From contig NZ_VOPH01000001.1 of assembly GCF_009765275.1 (NCBI RefSeq), forward strand, positions 186,001 to 250,000: DNA of 64,000 nucleotides. Direction: 5' to 3'. The notes beneath the pieces are model-generated. The model was not told where the DNA came from, ran no database searches, and saw only the letters and a list, made by a program, of their open reading frames with translations. Made by a program: the position numbers and the translations under genes. Numbering within the stretch: position 1 is the stretch's first letter; every line of letters begins with the position of its first letter. This document shows positions 35,071 to 44,074 of this stretch, piece by piece. The stretch is from Chachezhania sediminis. Lineage in GTDB: Bacteria; Pseudomonadota; Alphaproteobacteria; Rhodobacterales; Rhodobacteraceae.

Positions 35071-36003
35071 TCACTTGCCGAAGAGCGTTTTGACATTCGC
35101 AAGGCCCGCTTCCATCATTGCCCTAGTTTCGGCCGGGCCCTTGAAGACCGGTTCGGTGTGCATCGTGTTTTCGATCGCGGTCTTCACCGTGTCGCTGTCA
35201 AGCGCTGCCTTCAGCGCGTCGCCGATCGCGGTCTGCGCCTCTTCCGGCAGACCCTTGGGCGCGGCGATATAGTACCACGGATCGACATAGACGCCGAAAC
35301 CCGCCTCTTCGACCGTTGGCGTGTCGGGGGAATAGCTGGGCCGGGTTTCGTTGGCACCGGCGATCATCTTCAACTCGCCCGTCTCCAGATAGGGAATGTG
35401 CGACCCGGCGTTGAAGGCCGCGGTCACGTGACCGCCCAGCAGGTTCTGCACCGCCTCGGCCGAGCTTTCCATGGACACCAGCCGCATGTCGGCGCCGGAC
35501 TGTGCATTGACCACGTCGACCAGCAATTTTTGTGGCGGCGCGTCAAAGCCGATGGTGGCCCCGCCGTTGGCCTTGGAAAACTCGATCAGCCCTGCCAGGT
35601 CGTCGAAGGGGGCGTCGGCCGGGGCCACGATGGCCAGTTCGGCCAGCGCCACGGTGCCGATATAGGTGAAGCTGTCCAGCGTGAACGGCACCTCGTCCGG
35701 GCGGATGGTCAGGTTGACCAGCACCGGCATCGTGACGCCCATGCCCAGGAACTGGCCCGTGGGCGGCATCTTGTTCAGTTGCGTGAACATGGCCATACCG
35801 CCGCCGCCCGGCTTGTTGTCGACGACGATGTTCCAGCCGGTGCTCTGCTTCATTTCCTCGGCCACCAGGCGGCCCAGCGTGTCCGTCTCTCCCCCGGCGC
35901 CGAATCCGATGTAGAGGTTGATCGGGCCCTTGGGTGACCAATCGGCCAGGGCAGGGGCTGCGGTCAGCGCCAGGGCGGCAAGCCCGGCAAGCAGTCGTTT
36001 CAT
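35071..36003 (-). CDS. tctC: Tripartite tricarboxylate transporter substrate-binding protein TctC
   Basis: A 310-residue periplasmic binding protein. A signal peptide (LLAGLAALALTAAPALA) is followed by YIGFGAGGETDTLGR and the VVDNKPGGGG motif that binds the ligand carboxylate in this family. The start at 36003 has GGGAGAA. First gene of the tct operon; its solute is not predictable. A cupin-type regulator lies divergent, with a decayed gene between them. Confidence 0.92.
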   Translation of the reverse strand: MKRLLAGLAALALTAAPALADWSPKGPINLYIGFGAGGETDTLGRLVAEEMKQSTGWNIVVDNKPGGGGMAMFTQLNKMPPTGQFLGMGVTMPVLVNLTIRPDEVPFTLDSFTYIGTVALAELAIVAPADAPFDDLAGLIEFSKANGGATIGFDAPPQKLLVDVVNAQSGADMRLVSMESSAEAVQNLLGGHVTAAFNAGSHIPYLETGELKMIAGANETRPSYSPDTPTVEEAGFGVYVDPWYYIAAPKGLPEEAQTAIGDALKAALDSDTVKTAIENTMHTEPVFKGPAETRAMMEAGLANVKTLFGK

Positions 36004-36074
36004 GTCAGTTCTCCCTGTTTCACTCTGTTCATCTGCACCCGGCCGGGCGCCGGCCGCGCCGCGGGAAGGTCGGG

Positions 36075-36510
36075 ATCGGCGGGCCGTCCCAAGATCTGCC
36101 CCGCCGCAATCCACGCCGGCACCGGGGGTCGTCTGTACGCCGTAACCGCCCTGCCCGACCAGCCCGAAGACCTCGGGCACGGCGAGATTTACGCCCGTGA
36201 CCTGCGCCCGGTCAGCCACAAAGTGGCGCAGGCCCGCCCGGCCGGACCGGAACCGGCGGACGCCGCCCCGGAAAACGACCACGACCCGGCCCGCGACATT
36301 GGCACGTCGACCCAGCGCGGCAGGCCAGTGAAGCACGACAGGGTCGGTTTCGCCAGGCGCCGGATCGGGCCGTTCCGATCATACTGCGCCAGGATCGCGG
36401 CGGCACTTCCGTCCCGACCGCCGCACGCCGCATCGCACAGGCCCGTGCCGCGACGTTGTACAGGCCAGCAATTTTGCCCCCGACTTTTCCCCCGCCAGCG
36501 ACGATTTCGC
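36075..36510 (-). pseudogene. Decayed FAD-dependent oxidoreductase (DAO family)
   Basis: Pieces of a D-amino-acid-oxidase-type protein are scattered over frames on the minus strand. The clearest is RAGLRHFVADRAQVTG followed by VFGLVGQGGYGVQTTP, which matches the conserved C-terminal FAD-binding end of the family; LPRWVDVP upstream matches the middle. Several frameshifts and the loss of the N-terminal FAD fold make it non-functional. It may once have belonged with the tct transporter and XRE-cupin regulator that flank it. Confidence 0.6.
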
Positions 36511-36542
36511 AAGACTCGCTCATGCCTGGCAGGCTACGGCAC

Positions 36543-36558
36543 TTTTCCAATCGGAAAA
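36543..36558. promoter_or_regulatory. Inverted repeat upstream of the XRE-cupin gene
   Basis: TTTTCC and GGAAAA flank AATC, followed by a TATATT sequence at 36565 that could be a -10 element. The site is about 55 bases before the regulator's ATG and may be its own operator. Confidence 0.4.
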
Positions 36559-36611
36559 AGAGCTTATATTGGGCCCCCAGGAAGGGGCCGGCGACCGGCC
36601 CGGAGGCCAAG

Positions 36612-37223
36612 ATGACGACACCGGCAAAGACCCTGACCGAAAGCCGCGCCGCGCTGGCCAGACGTGCGAAGGACCTGCGGCACAGAAAGGGCCTGACCCT
36701 TCAGGACGTGGCCGACCGGTCGAAACTGGCGGTGTCGACAGTCTCAAAGATCGAACGCGGCCTGATCTCTCCGACCTACGACCGATTCTCGATGCTGGCC
36801 GAAGGGCTGGAGGTCGATGTCAGCGAACTTTTCGCCGAGGCGGGCAGCGCCTTTGCCCAGGGCGAACTGGCGGTCAGCCGGCCGGGCGACGAAGGCTATC
36901 TGGAGACTGAAAACTATACCTACGAGATGCTGTTCCCCCATGTCCGCGGCAAGACCATGGTGCCGATGCTTGGTACGCTGAAACCGCTGGAACAGATGCG
37001 TTTCGACCGGATGGTGCGCCATCCGGGACAGGAGTTTTTTCACGTCCTGGAAGGCCGCGTTCTGGTCCAGCTGGACGGGGCCGACGACGTGGTGCTGGAA
37101 GCCGGCGAAAGCCTCTATTTCGACAGCCGGCGGGGGCACCTTTATGCGTCGGCCACGGACGGGAACGCCCGGATCCTTGTCGTCTGCACAGAAATCGATC
37201 CTGCCCCCACCCGGAAAGACTGA
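36612..37223 (+). CDS. XRE-cupin transcriptional regulator
   Basis: A 203-residue regulator. The N-terminal XRE helix-turn-helix (about residues 14-70) reads GLTLQDVADRSKLAVSTVSKIERG. The C-terminal cupin (about 125-195) has EFFHVLEGRVLVQL and the later RGHLYASAT. Such proteins sense small carboxylates or amino acids and control nearby transport and oxidase genes. ATG 36612 is preceded by GGAGGCCAAG. It is divergent from the tct operon, its most likely target. Confidence 0.88.
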   Translation: MTTPAKTLTESRAALARRAKDLRHRKGLTLQDVADRSKLAVSTVSKIERGLISPTYDRFSMLAEGLEVDVSELFAEAGSAFAQGELAVSRPGDEGYLETENYTYEMLFPHVRGKTMVPMLGTLKPLEQMRFDRMVRHPGQEFFHVLEGRVLVQLDGADDVVLEAGESLYFDSRRGHLYASATDGNARILVVCTEIDPAPTRKD

Positions 37224-37304
37224 CCCGTCACGGCGGTAGGGGCTTTTCACCCGGCGCGGATCGGGATCTAGTCGCGGCGTTTCCGGTTTCGAAAGGGTCT
37301 GCCC

Positions 37305-38102
37305 GTGCTGATTGCCCACCTCTCCGATCCCCACCTGCGCGAGGCGGGGGTTCTGTATCAGGGACTTGTCGATTCGAACGCAATGTTCGACCGGGCGCTG
37401 GAGACGCTGGCGGCACTGGACCCCGCGCCCGACATCGTGATCATCGGCGGCGACCTGGTGGACGAAGGCCGTCCCGCGGAATATGCCAGCGTCATCAAAG
37501 CGTTGAGCCGGCTCCGCCAGCCCGTCTTCGCGATCCCCGGCAACCACGATGAACGCGTGGCCTTCCGGTCCGCCCTGGGCGATTTCGTCCCCGTGACCGA
37601 CAGCGGCCCGCTGCACTTCGACACCGGGACCGAACGGCCGGTCCGCATCCTGGGCTGGGACATCACCGTGCCGGGCGACCATCACGGCCAGATCGACGAG
37701 GACGCTATAGCCTGGCTGGAAACCCGGCTGGCCGAAGCGCCGGACCAGCCGACCGCGATCCTGATGCACCAGCCGCCGGTGAACACGGGCATCCACTTCA
37801 TCGATGCCTACCGCTGTTTCGGAGAGTCGCGCCTGGGCGCCCTTTTGCCGCTGTTTCCCAATGTGGAACGGATCCTGTGCGGCCATGTCCACAGGTCGAT
37901 CCAGACGCGCTTTGCCGGCGTTCCGCTGACCATCGCGCCCAGCACCTCGTCCTCGATCGCGTTGCGCCTGGCCGAGGATGCGGAACCTGCGTCCTATGTC
38001 GAACCGCCGGCCTTCCTGCTGCACGACTGGCGCGGCCACGGGCCCATGGTCACCCATTGGGTGCCGGTAGGCCAGCACCGCGGACCCCTGCCCTATTTCT
38101 GA
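37305..38102 (+). CDS. Metallophosphoesterase, CpdA/GpdQ-like phosphodiesterase
   Basis: A 265-residue binuclear metallophosphoesterase. The ligands appear in order: LSDPHL (D8, H10), GGDLVDEG, GNHDE, the ILMHQPPV histidine and the final GHVHRSIQTR. This is the pattern of class III cyclic nucleotide phosphodiesterases and glycerophosphodiesterases; the substrate (cAMP or a phosphodiester) is not certain. The start is GTG at 37305. It follows the XRE-cupin gene by 81 bases. Confidence 0.88.
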   Translation: MLIAHLSDPHLREAGVLYQGLVDSNAMFDRALETLAALDPAPDIVIIGGDLVDEGRPAEYASVIKALSRLRQPVFAIPGNHDERVAFRSALGDFVPVTDSGPLHFDTGTERPVRILGWDITVPGDHHGQIDEDAIAWLETRLAEAPDQPTAILMHQPPVNTGIHFIDAYRCFGESRLGALLPLFPNVERILCGHVHRSIQTRFAGVPLTIAPSTSSSIALRLAEDAEPASYVEPPAFLLHDWRGHGPMVTHWVPVGQHRGPLPYF

Positions 38103-38105
38103 CGC

Positions 38106-39743
38106 TCAGCCCGGCAGCGGCCCTGCCGGTCCACGATACTTGGACAACAGCTCGTCCGGCGTGCCTTCGTCTCCGTAAAGACCCAGCAGGATCCCCCGCC
38201 GCATGGCCCCGCCGCGACGCGCCAGGATCTGTGTGTCGGAAATGGCAGTCCGCTGCGACATCCGGCGCGCCCATTCGAACAGGCGGTCGTACATGGCCTC
38301 GATCTCCTGCGCATGATCGGGACTGTCGCCCAGGTCGACCAGTTCGTCCGGATCGTTCACAAGATCGAAGAGCATGGGCCGGAACCCGCCTTCGGCGTGC
38401 ATCAGTTTCCATTCCTTCGTGGCGACCATGAACAGCCGGCAATCCTTCGGCGGCAGGCCCATGGCAACGCCCGCGCCATGGCCGGAATAGTCGTATTCGC
38501 TGACGACGTAATCCCGCCGCTCCGGGCTTTCCCCACGCAGGCACGGCAGCAGAGAATGCCCCTCCAGAATATGGCCTGCAGGCGCGCCACCGGCCCATTC
38601 GACGAAGCTGGGGGCCAGATCGATGGCTTCGACCGGTGCGTCGCAGACGGTGCCGCGGGTGGCGTCGGCCTCGGCCCGGGGGTCGACGACGATCATGGGG
38701 ATCCGGGCGGAAGCGTCGTGGAACAGGTCCTTTTCGCCCAGCCAGTGGTCGCCCAGATAATCGCCATGGTCCGAGGTCAGGACCAGAACGGTGTCCTTGT
38801 CGCGCCCCGTCTCCTCCAACCAGTCCAGAAGCCGGCCCAGCTGGTCGTCGCATTGCGCGATCAGGCCCATATAGGCGGGTATCACGGCCTGGCGCACCTC
38901 TTCCCGGCTGAAGCCGCGGCCGATCTGGCCCTGCATGAAAGCCTTGTAGACCGGGTGCGGGTCCTGCCGTTCGCAGTCGGATTTCACCGCCGGAACGATG
39001 TCGTCGGTCCCGTACATGTCGTGGTACGGCGCCGGCACGATATAGGGCCAGTGCGGCTTGATATAGGACAGGTGGCACAGCCAGGGTGCATCCCCCTGCG
39101 CCTCGATGAACTTCATCGCTTCGGACGTCAGCCAAGGGGTTTCGCTGTCCTCTTCCCGGATATGCGCCGGATAGACCGCGTTCTGCATCAGGAATCCGGA
39201 CGCGATTTCCCCGTCCACGTCGGCCGCATTGGCATTGTCGTGCCAGGGGTTTTCGGACGCGTACCCCTTCGACTTCAGGTATTCGTTATAGGGTGAGCGG
39301 CGCTGGTCATAGAACCCGGCCGGCCCCTCCGCCCACAAGCCGTCGTCCCGCGCCCAGACGTCGAAGCCGCATTCTGCCAGACGCGCGCCGATGATCCCGT
39401 CGCGGGCGATACCCAGACGTTCCATGCCGGGAAGGTCCGCCTCCATATGCGTCTTGCCGACCAGCCAGGTGCCCATGCCCAGCGGGCGCAGGTGATCGCC
39501 CAGGGTCATCTCTCCGACCTTCAGGGGATAGCCGTTCCAACTGGCCCCGTGGGACGACACGTAGCGCCCGGTATAGAAGCTCATCCTGCTGGCACCGCAG
39601 ACGGGCGACTGGCAATAGGCGCGGCTGAAACGGACGCCCCTGGCCGCCAGCCGGTCCATGTTGGGTGTTCTGATGGTCGGGTGACCGGCGCAGGATAGGT
39701 AGTCGGCGCGCAGCTGGTCGTACATGATGAAGAGTATGTTCAT
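38106..39743 (-). CDS. Sulfatase / phosphonate monoester hydrolase family enzyme
   Basis: A 545-residue enzyme of the alkaline phosphatase-fold sulfatases. The N-terminal MYDQLRADYLSCAG carries the first metal aspartate. The formylglycine site is C49-G-A-S-R followed by TGRY, with alanine where the sulfatase signature C-x-P-S-R has proline. DHGDYLGDHWLGEKD provides further metal ligands. There is no signal peptide, so it acts in the cytoplasm. Substrate could be a sulfate or phosphonate ester. ATG 39743 was chosen because MNILFIMYDQ is the usual beginning. Confidence 0.88.
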   Translation of the reverse strand: MNILFIMYDQLRADYLSCAGHPTIRTPNMDRLAARGVRFSRAYCQSPVCGASRMSFYTGRYVSSHGASWNGYPLKVGEMTLGDHLRPLGMGTWLVGKTHMEADLPGMERLGIARDGIIGARLAECGFDVWARDDGLWAEGPAGFYDQRRSPYNEYLKSKGYASENPWHDNANAADVDGEIASGFLMQNAVYPAHIREEDSETPWLTSEAMKFIEAQGDAPWLCHLSYIKPHWPYIVPAPYHDMYGTDDIVPAVKSDCERQDPHPVYKAFMQGQIGRGFSREEVRQAVIPAYMGLIAQCDDQLGRLLDWLEETGRDKDTVLVLTSDHGDYLGDHWLGEKDLFHDASARIPMIVVDPRAEADATRGTVCDAPVEAIDLAPSFVEWAGGAPAGHILEGHSLLPCLRGESPERRDYVVSEYDYSGHGAGVAMGLPPKDCRLFMVATKEWKLMHAEGGFRPMLFDLVNDPDELVDLGDSPDHAQEIEAMYDRLFEWARRMSQRTAISDTQILARRGGAMRRGILLGLYGDEGTPDELLSKYRGPAGPLPG

Positions 39744-39934
39744 GGGTCCAGTTACGGCCAGCCTGCGCGCTTGGGCAAGACGCGATTGGCCATCCGCCTC
39801 CCGGGCCGGGCAAGGCCCGGGCCCGCCACTCCGGACTTGCCGCAAGGTCAAACGGATGCTCTCATGACCCCGGGGGGCCAACGGACACGGCATGCGGACA
39901 CCTTGGAGAGGATGCCGCAACGGAGGAGCGTACC

Positions 39935-41296
39935 ATGGCCACAGTCAAGCTGAAGGCAAGTTTCGATGGCGTCACCGACGTGGCGCGGCTGGACGGGCAA
40001 TCGGCCGTGGGCTGGGACGACCGGTCCATGGGCCATTACAGCGTGTGGGAGACGGACCCGACCGCCGCGCTGGTGGCCGACGTCACCTTCAAGGACGGCG
40101 GCTGGTCCATCAAGACCATGCACTTTGGCGGTGCAGGGCTGGACAACCTGACCCGGATCCGCGACGCCGACGCGAAACCGAACCGCAAGATCGACTACCT
40201 GGACCTGGGCTACAACTCGGACGTCGTGCTGAAGGCGACCCGGGTTCTGAACCTTTACGGCGGCGATGGCGATGCCCATGTCGTGAGCCTGGCCGAAAGC
40301 CTGATCGAGTCCGTCTATTCCATCGTCCTCTTCGCCGCCCGGAACACGGTGACGACCGGCGGTGGCTGGGTGTCCAACGTCTTTACCGGGTCCCGGAATG
40401 GCGATGGCGATACGATCATCGTGGGATCGGGCGGGGTGAATTCGATCCTGACCGGACAGGGCGATGACAAGGTCGTCGTCAATGCGGGCGGCCCTACCGG
40501 GCTGATCACCACCGGCGACGGGCATGACAGAGTCACGGTCGGTAACGGCTATGTCGGGCAGATCGACACCGGCAAGGGCAAGGATACGGTCAAGACCGGC
40601 GCACAATGGGTGGAATCCGTCCTGACCGGCGACGGTAAGGATCACGTCACCCTGGGCAGCGCCGGCGTCACGCGCGTGGGCACCGGGGGCGACCGGGACG
40701 TCGTTGTCACCGGCACCGGTGGTGCGGGCTACATCACCCTGGACGCGGGCAACGACCTACTGAAGGTGGCGCCAACCGTCGGTGGGCGGGGCGTTAGGGC
40801 CCAGGGCAGCGACGGGACGGACACCATCAATTTCACCCTGATCAGGTCTACCGGCGTCGACATCTCGCTGGAGCGGGTCGGCACATGGCAGCTGCTGGGA
40901 CAGGGCGACGATCATGTCGGCGCAGTGTCCATCGGCCAGTTCGAGAACACCGTGGGCACGAGGCGCAGCGACACGCTGACCGGCGATGACGGGGACAACA
41001 CACTGACCGGCAAGGGCGGCCGTGACGTGCTGACCGGCAAGGGCGGCGACGACCTGCTGATCGGGAACGGCGGGCGTGATGTCTTCGTCTTCGGACCGCA
41101 CGGCGGCAACGATGCCATCAGGGGGTTCAAGGACGGCAAGGACCGGATCAAGATCGTCGGCACTGGCGAGAGTTTCGCAAGCCTGACCATCGAAAAGGAC
41201 GCCGGCGACCTGTTGATCGACTACGATGGCGGTACGATCACACTTTTGGGCGACGCCGCAACGACGCTGACCGCGTCCGATTTCATCTTCGCCTGA
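39935..41296 (+). CDS. RTX-type calcium-binding protein
   Basis: A 453-residue protein without a Sec signal. Residues 1-150 are of unknown type. The middle is made of degenerate repeats (patterns such as ILTGQGDDKVVV and ITTGDGHDRVTV), and canonical nonapeptides (TGDDGDNTLTGKGGRD) lie at about 342-375. It ends TLTASDFIFA, close to the end of the HasA-like protein. This indicates type I secretion, though no exporter is in the window. The start at 39935 follows GGAGGAGCGTACC. Confidence 0.8.
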   Translation: MATVKLKASFDGVTDVARLDGQSAVGWDDRSMGHYSVWETDPTAALVADVTFKDGGWSIKTMHFGGAGLDNLTRIRDADAKPNRKIDYLDLGYNSDVVLKATRVLNLYGGDGDAHVVSLAESLIESVYSIVLFAARNTVTTGGGWVSNVFTGSRNGDGDTIIVGSGGVNSILTGQGDDKVVVNAGGPTGLITTGDGHDRVTVGNGYVGQIDTGKGKDTVKTGAQWVESVLTGDGKDHVTLGSAGVTRVGTGGDRDVVVTGTGGAGYITLDAGNDLLKVAPTVGGRGVRAQGSDGTDTINFTLIRSTGVDISLERVGTWQLLGQGDDHVGAVSIGQFENTVGTRRSDTLTGDDGDNTLTGKGGRDVLTGKGGDDLLIGNGGRDVFVFGPHGGNDAIRGFKDGKDRIKIVGTGESFASLTIEKDAGDLLIDYDGGTITLLGDAATTLTASDFIFA

Positions 41297-41337
41297 AGGG
41301 GTGCGGACCCGGTCCTGCCCCGGATCCGCGATATGCC

Positions 41338-42222
41338 TTAACCGACGCGGTTCGACACGTAGCTGCCGGGCGATGCCGGGAAGACCACAGTCTTTTCACC
41401 GTTCAGGAACACGCGGCGATGGATATGGGCGTGGACCGCGCGGTGCAGCACCTGGGTTTCAACGTCACGCCCCAGCGAAACGTAGTCTTCCGCGCTTTGG
41501 GCATGGGTCACGCGGACCGTATCCTGTTCGATGATCGGGCCTTCGTCCAGATCGGCGGTGACATAGTGTGCCGTGGCCCCGATCAGCTTCACCCCCCGCT
41601 TGAAGGCCTGGCGATAGGGGTTCGCCCCCTTGAAGGACGGCAGGAAGGAATGGTGAATGTTGATGATCCGGCCCGACATCTTCTTGCACAGCTCGTCCGA
41701 CAGGATCTGCATGTAGCGGGCCAGTACGACCAGATCGGCGCCGGTATCCTCCACCACATCCATCATCCGCTTCTCGGCCTCGGGCTTGTTCTCCGGGGTG
41801 ACCTTGATGCAGTGGAACGGGATGTCGTGATTGACCACCAGTTTCTGGAAATCCATGTGATTGGAAATCACCGCCACGATGTCGATGGGCAGCGCACCGA
41901 TCCGCCAGCGATACAGGATGTCGTTCAGGCAGTGGCCGAAGCGGCTGACCATGATGACCGTCTTCATCTTCTCGGCCTCGTCATGGATGGCGTATTCCAT
42001 GCCGAAGGGACCGGCCAGCGGTGCGAAATCGCGATCGATCTCTTCCGGCGGCACGTCGTTTTCGGACACGAAGCTGATGCGCATGAAGAACTTGCCCGTC
42101 TCGATATCGTCGAACTGCGAGGCGTCGATGATGTTGCAGCCCTTGTCGGCGAGATAGGTCGACACGGCGGCCACGATTCCGCGCGTCGAGGGGCAGGCCA
42201 CGGTCAGGCAGTATTTGGTCAT
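41338..42222 (-). CDS. purU: Formyltetrahydrofolate deformylase
   Basis: A 294-residue enzyme that hydrolyses 10-formyltetrahydrofolate to formate and tetrahydrofolate, balancing one-carbon pools. An N-terminal ACT domain (YCLTVACPSTRGIVAAVS) is followed by the formyltransferase fold with IINIHHSFLPSFKGANPY (catalytic asparagine/histidine region) and the ATAHYVTADLDEGPII stretch. Length is normal. ATG 42222 was preferred over the upstream 42372 because it starts the ACT domain. Confidence 0.93.
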   Translation of the reverse strand: MTKYCLTVACPSTRGIVAAVSTYLADKGCNIIDASQFDDIETGKFFMRISFVSENDVPPEEIDRDFAPLAGPFGMEYAIHDEAEKMKTVIMVSRFGHCLNDILYRWRIGALPIDIVAVISNHMDFQKLVVNHDIPFHCIKVTPENKPEAEKRMMDVVEDTGADLVVLARYMQILSDELCKKMSGRIINIHHSFLPSFKGANPYRQAFKRGVKLIGATAHYVTADLDEGPIIEQDTVRVTHAQSAEDYVSLGRDVETQVLHRAVHAHIHRRVFLNGEKTVVFPASPGSYVSNRVG

Positions 42223-42390
42223 GAAGGTGAGTCCTTGGCGCATGTCGGCATTTGCGCCTTTATCTGGGCGTCGCGGACCCAAGGATATCCAGTAGGCGGC
42301 TATTGGCGGCAGCAAATGTCGCTTCCAAGCCATTTTCGTTGCCGGCGGTGTCGGATCGGATCGTGATTCCACGCATCGGCTCCATCTGTG

Positions 42391-43407
42391 TCAGCCTGCG
42401 TCGACCGCGCCTTCGCTGACGATGACCAGCGGACGGGCGTCGTCGGGCAGGTCCCCGGCCAGCGCCGCTGCCACCCCGGCCACGCCCGACGGCGTGCTGG
42501 CCAGCCCAGCCGATGCCAGTTTCGCCGCCGTCGCTTCCGCCACCGCGTCCGAGACGGTGACGAATTCGTCCGCCGTCCGCGTCAGGATGTCGAAGGCCAG
42601 CATCGACGGCACCTTGCAGTCAAGTCTGCCCATGGAAGATACCGGCCCTTCTACCTCGACCACCTTGCCCGCCCGATGGCTGGCGCCCAGGCAGGGCGCG
42701 GCCTCGGGCTCCACCACCACGATCCGCGGCTGGACGGGCCAGGACGCGCGAATCCGGTCGGCAACCGCGGCGGCCAGCCCGCCGACACCGGCCTGAAGGA
42801 AGACATGGGTGGGCCATTCGCCGCCTTCGAATTCCGCCGCCAGTTCCGAGGCAATGACGGTATAGCCTTCCATCACCAGAAGCGGCGGACGTGTGTAGCC
42901 GGGCCAGGATCCGTCGGCCAGGTGGATGGCACCCGTGCTCTCGGCGTCCTCAATCGCGGCGGCGACGCTTTCCTCGTAGATGGCCCCCCGCCGGGCGACT
43001 TCTGCCCCCCTTGCGCGCAGGCGGTCGGCGAAGGCCTCGGGCACCGGGTCCGCCAGGATCACCCGCGCCTTCGCCCCGAAGAGCCGCGCCCCCGCCGCCA
43101 CCGCCATGCCGTGATTGCCCGCCGAGGCACAGACAAAGGTCAGATCCCCCGCCCTGGCGCGCAGGGCGTCAATGAAAGCCATATCGGGCGTGACCTTGAC
43201 CCCCGTCGCCTCGGCTGCCAGCCGGGCCACGGCATAAACGCCGCCAAGCGCCTTGAACGCGCCCAGCCCCATCCGCCGTGTTTCGTCCTTGACGCTCAGC
43301 ACGCGGCCCGCCAGCGCCATGTCGACCAGCGGCGACGGCCGGTAGACCGGGCAGGCCCGGATCAGCGAAAGCGGCAGATCCGGATCGAAGGCAGACGTGT
43401 AGGTCAT
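42391..43407 (-). CDS. PLP-dependent lyase, diaminopropionate ammonia-lyase-like
   Basis: A 338-residue fold-type II PLP enzyme. The PLP lysine is in GLGAFKALGG, the VCASAGNHGMAVA loop binds substrate, and VFLQAGVGGLAAAV binds the phosphate. These match diaminopropionate ammonia-lyase, though the protein is shorter than the usual 400 residues, lacking mostly N-terminal sequence, so it may act on serine, threonine or another beta-substituted amino acid. It is close to purU on the same strand. Confidence 0.85.
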   Translation of the reverse strand: MTYTSAFDPDLPLSLIRACPVYRPSPLVDMALAGRVLSVKDETRRMGLGAFKALGGVYAVARLAAEATGVKVTPDMAFIDALRARAGDLTFVCASAGNHGMAVAAGARLFGAKARVILADPVPEAFADRLRARGAEVARRGAIYEESVAAAIEDAESTGAIHLADGSWPGYTRPPLLVMEGYTVIASELAAEFEGGEWPTHVFLQAGVGGLAAAVADRIRASWPVQPRIVVVEPEAAPCLGASHRAGKVVEVEGPVSSMGRLDCKVPSMLAFDILTRTADEFVTVSDAVAEATAAKLASAGLASTPSGVAGVAAALAGDLPDDARPLVIVSEGAVDAG

Positions 43408-43500
43408 GGGGCGGTTCTCCTCCGGGCTCTGCCCCCTTCATGCCATCCGCCCGGTGCAAATGGAAAGGGCCGGTCGCCCGGCCCCCATTTTCAGCTGCCG

Positions 43501-43986
43501 TCAGCGCATCCGCGCCAGCAGGTTCGTCTTCCACCAGAACTGGTGCACCGCCACGGCCGCGACATGCAGGATCACCAGCGCCAGCAGGGCATTCGTCAGA
43601 ACTTCGTGCACTTCGGCCACGTTGCCCACCTTGCCGAACCAAGCGATCAGGCCGGTCACCGGCAGGACCAGCATCAGCAGGTAGATCGCGGCATGCGCCA
43701 GTTTAGACACTTTGCGCAGCGCCTCCGGCTCGGCCTCGGGCGCCGCAGGCGCCCCATGACGGGCCCGCAGGACCAGGCGCCAGAGCGCGAAGACCAGCAC
43801 GGCCAGGCCGATGGCGATATGGGCGATGACGGTGGTGGTATAGGTCGCGACACCATCCATCAGTTGGTGGAACGGGCGGCCCATCCCGTCGAAAACGAAA
43901 AACTGGAAGCCCAGCAACACGACGACGGCCCAGTGCAGGGCCTTCTGCACTGGCGTGAAGGCGGCGGATTTTTTGGAAAGGCCCAT
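43501..43986 (-). CDS. Cytochrome b561 family protein
   Basis: A 161-residue membrane protein with four hydrophobic helices. Histidines that can bind two b hemes are placed as usual: ALHWAVVVLLGF, IAHIAIGLAVLVFALWRL, KLAHAAIYLLM and VILHVAAVAVHQFWWK. It would pass electrons between quinol and a periplasmic partner. ATG 43986 follows CCAGGAGTTTCGCC. Confidence 0.9.
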   Translation of the reverse strand: MGLSKKSAAFTPVQKALHWAVVVLLGFQFFVFDGMGRPFHQLMDGVATYTTTVIAHIAIGLAVLVFALWRLVLRARHGAPAAPEAEPEALRKVSKLAHAAIYLLMLVLPVTGLIAWFGKVGNVAEVHEVLTNALLALVILHVAAVAVHQFWWKTNLLARMR

Positions 43987-44074
43987 GGCGAAACTCCTGG
44001 CTTGGTCCTGGTTCCCTGATACGCCCATTGCCCGCCGGATCCGTCGCGGAACCGCTGCGTCAGGCTGTCACGGT

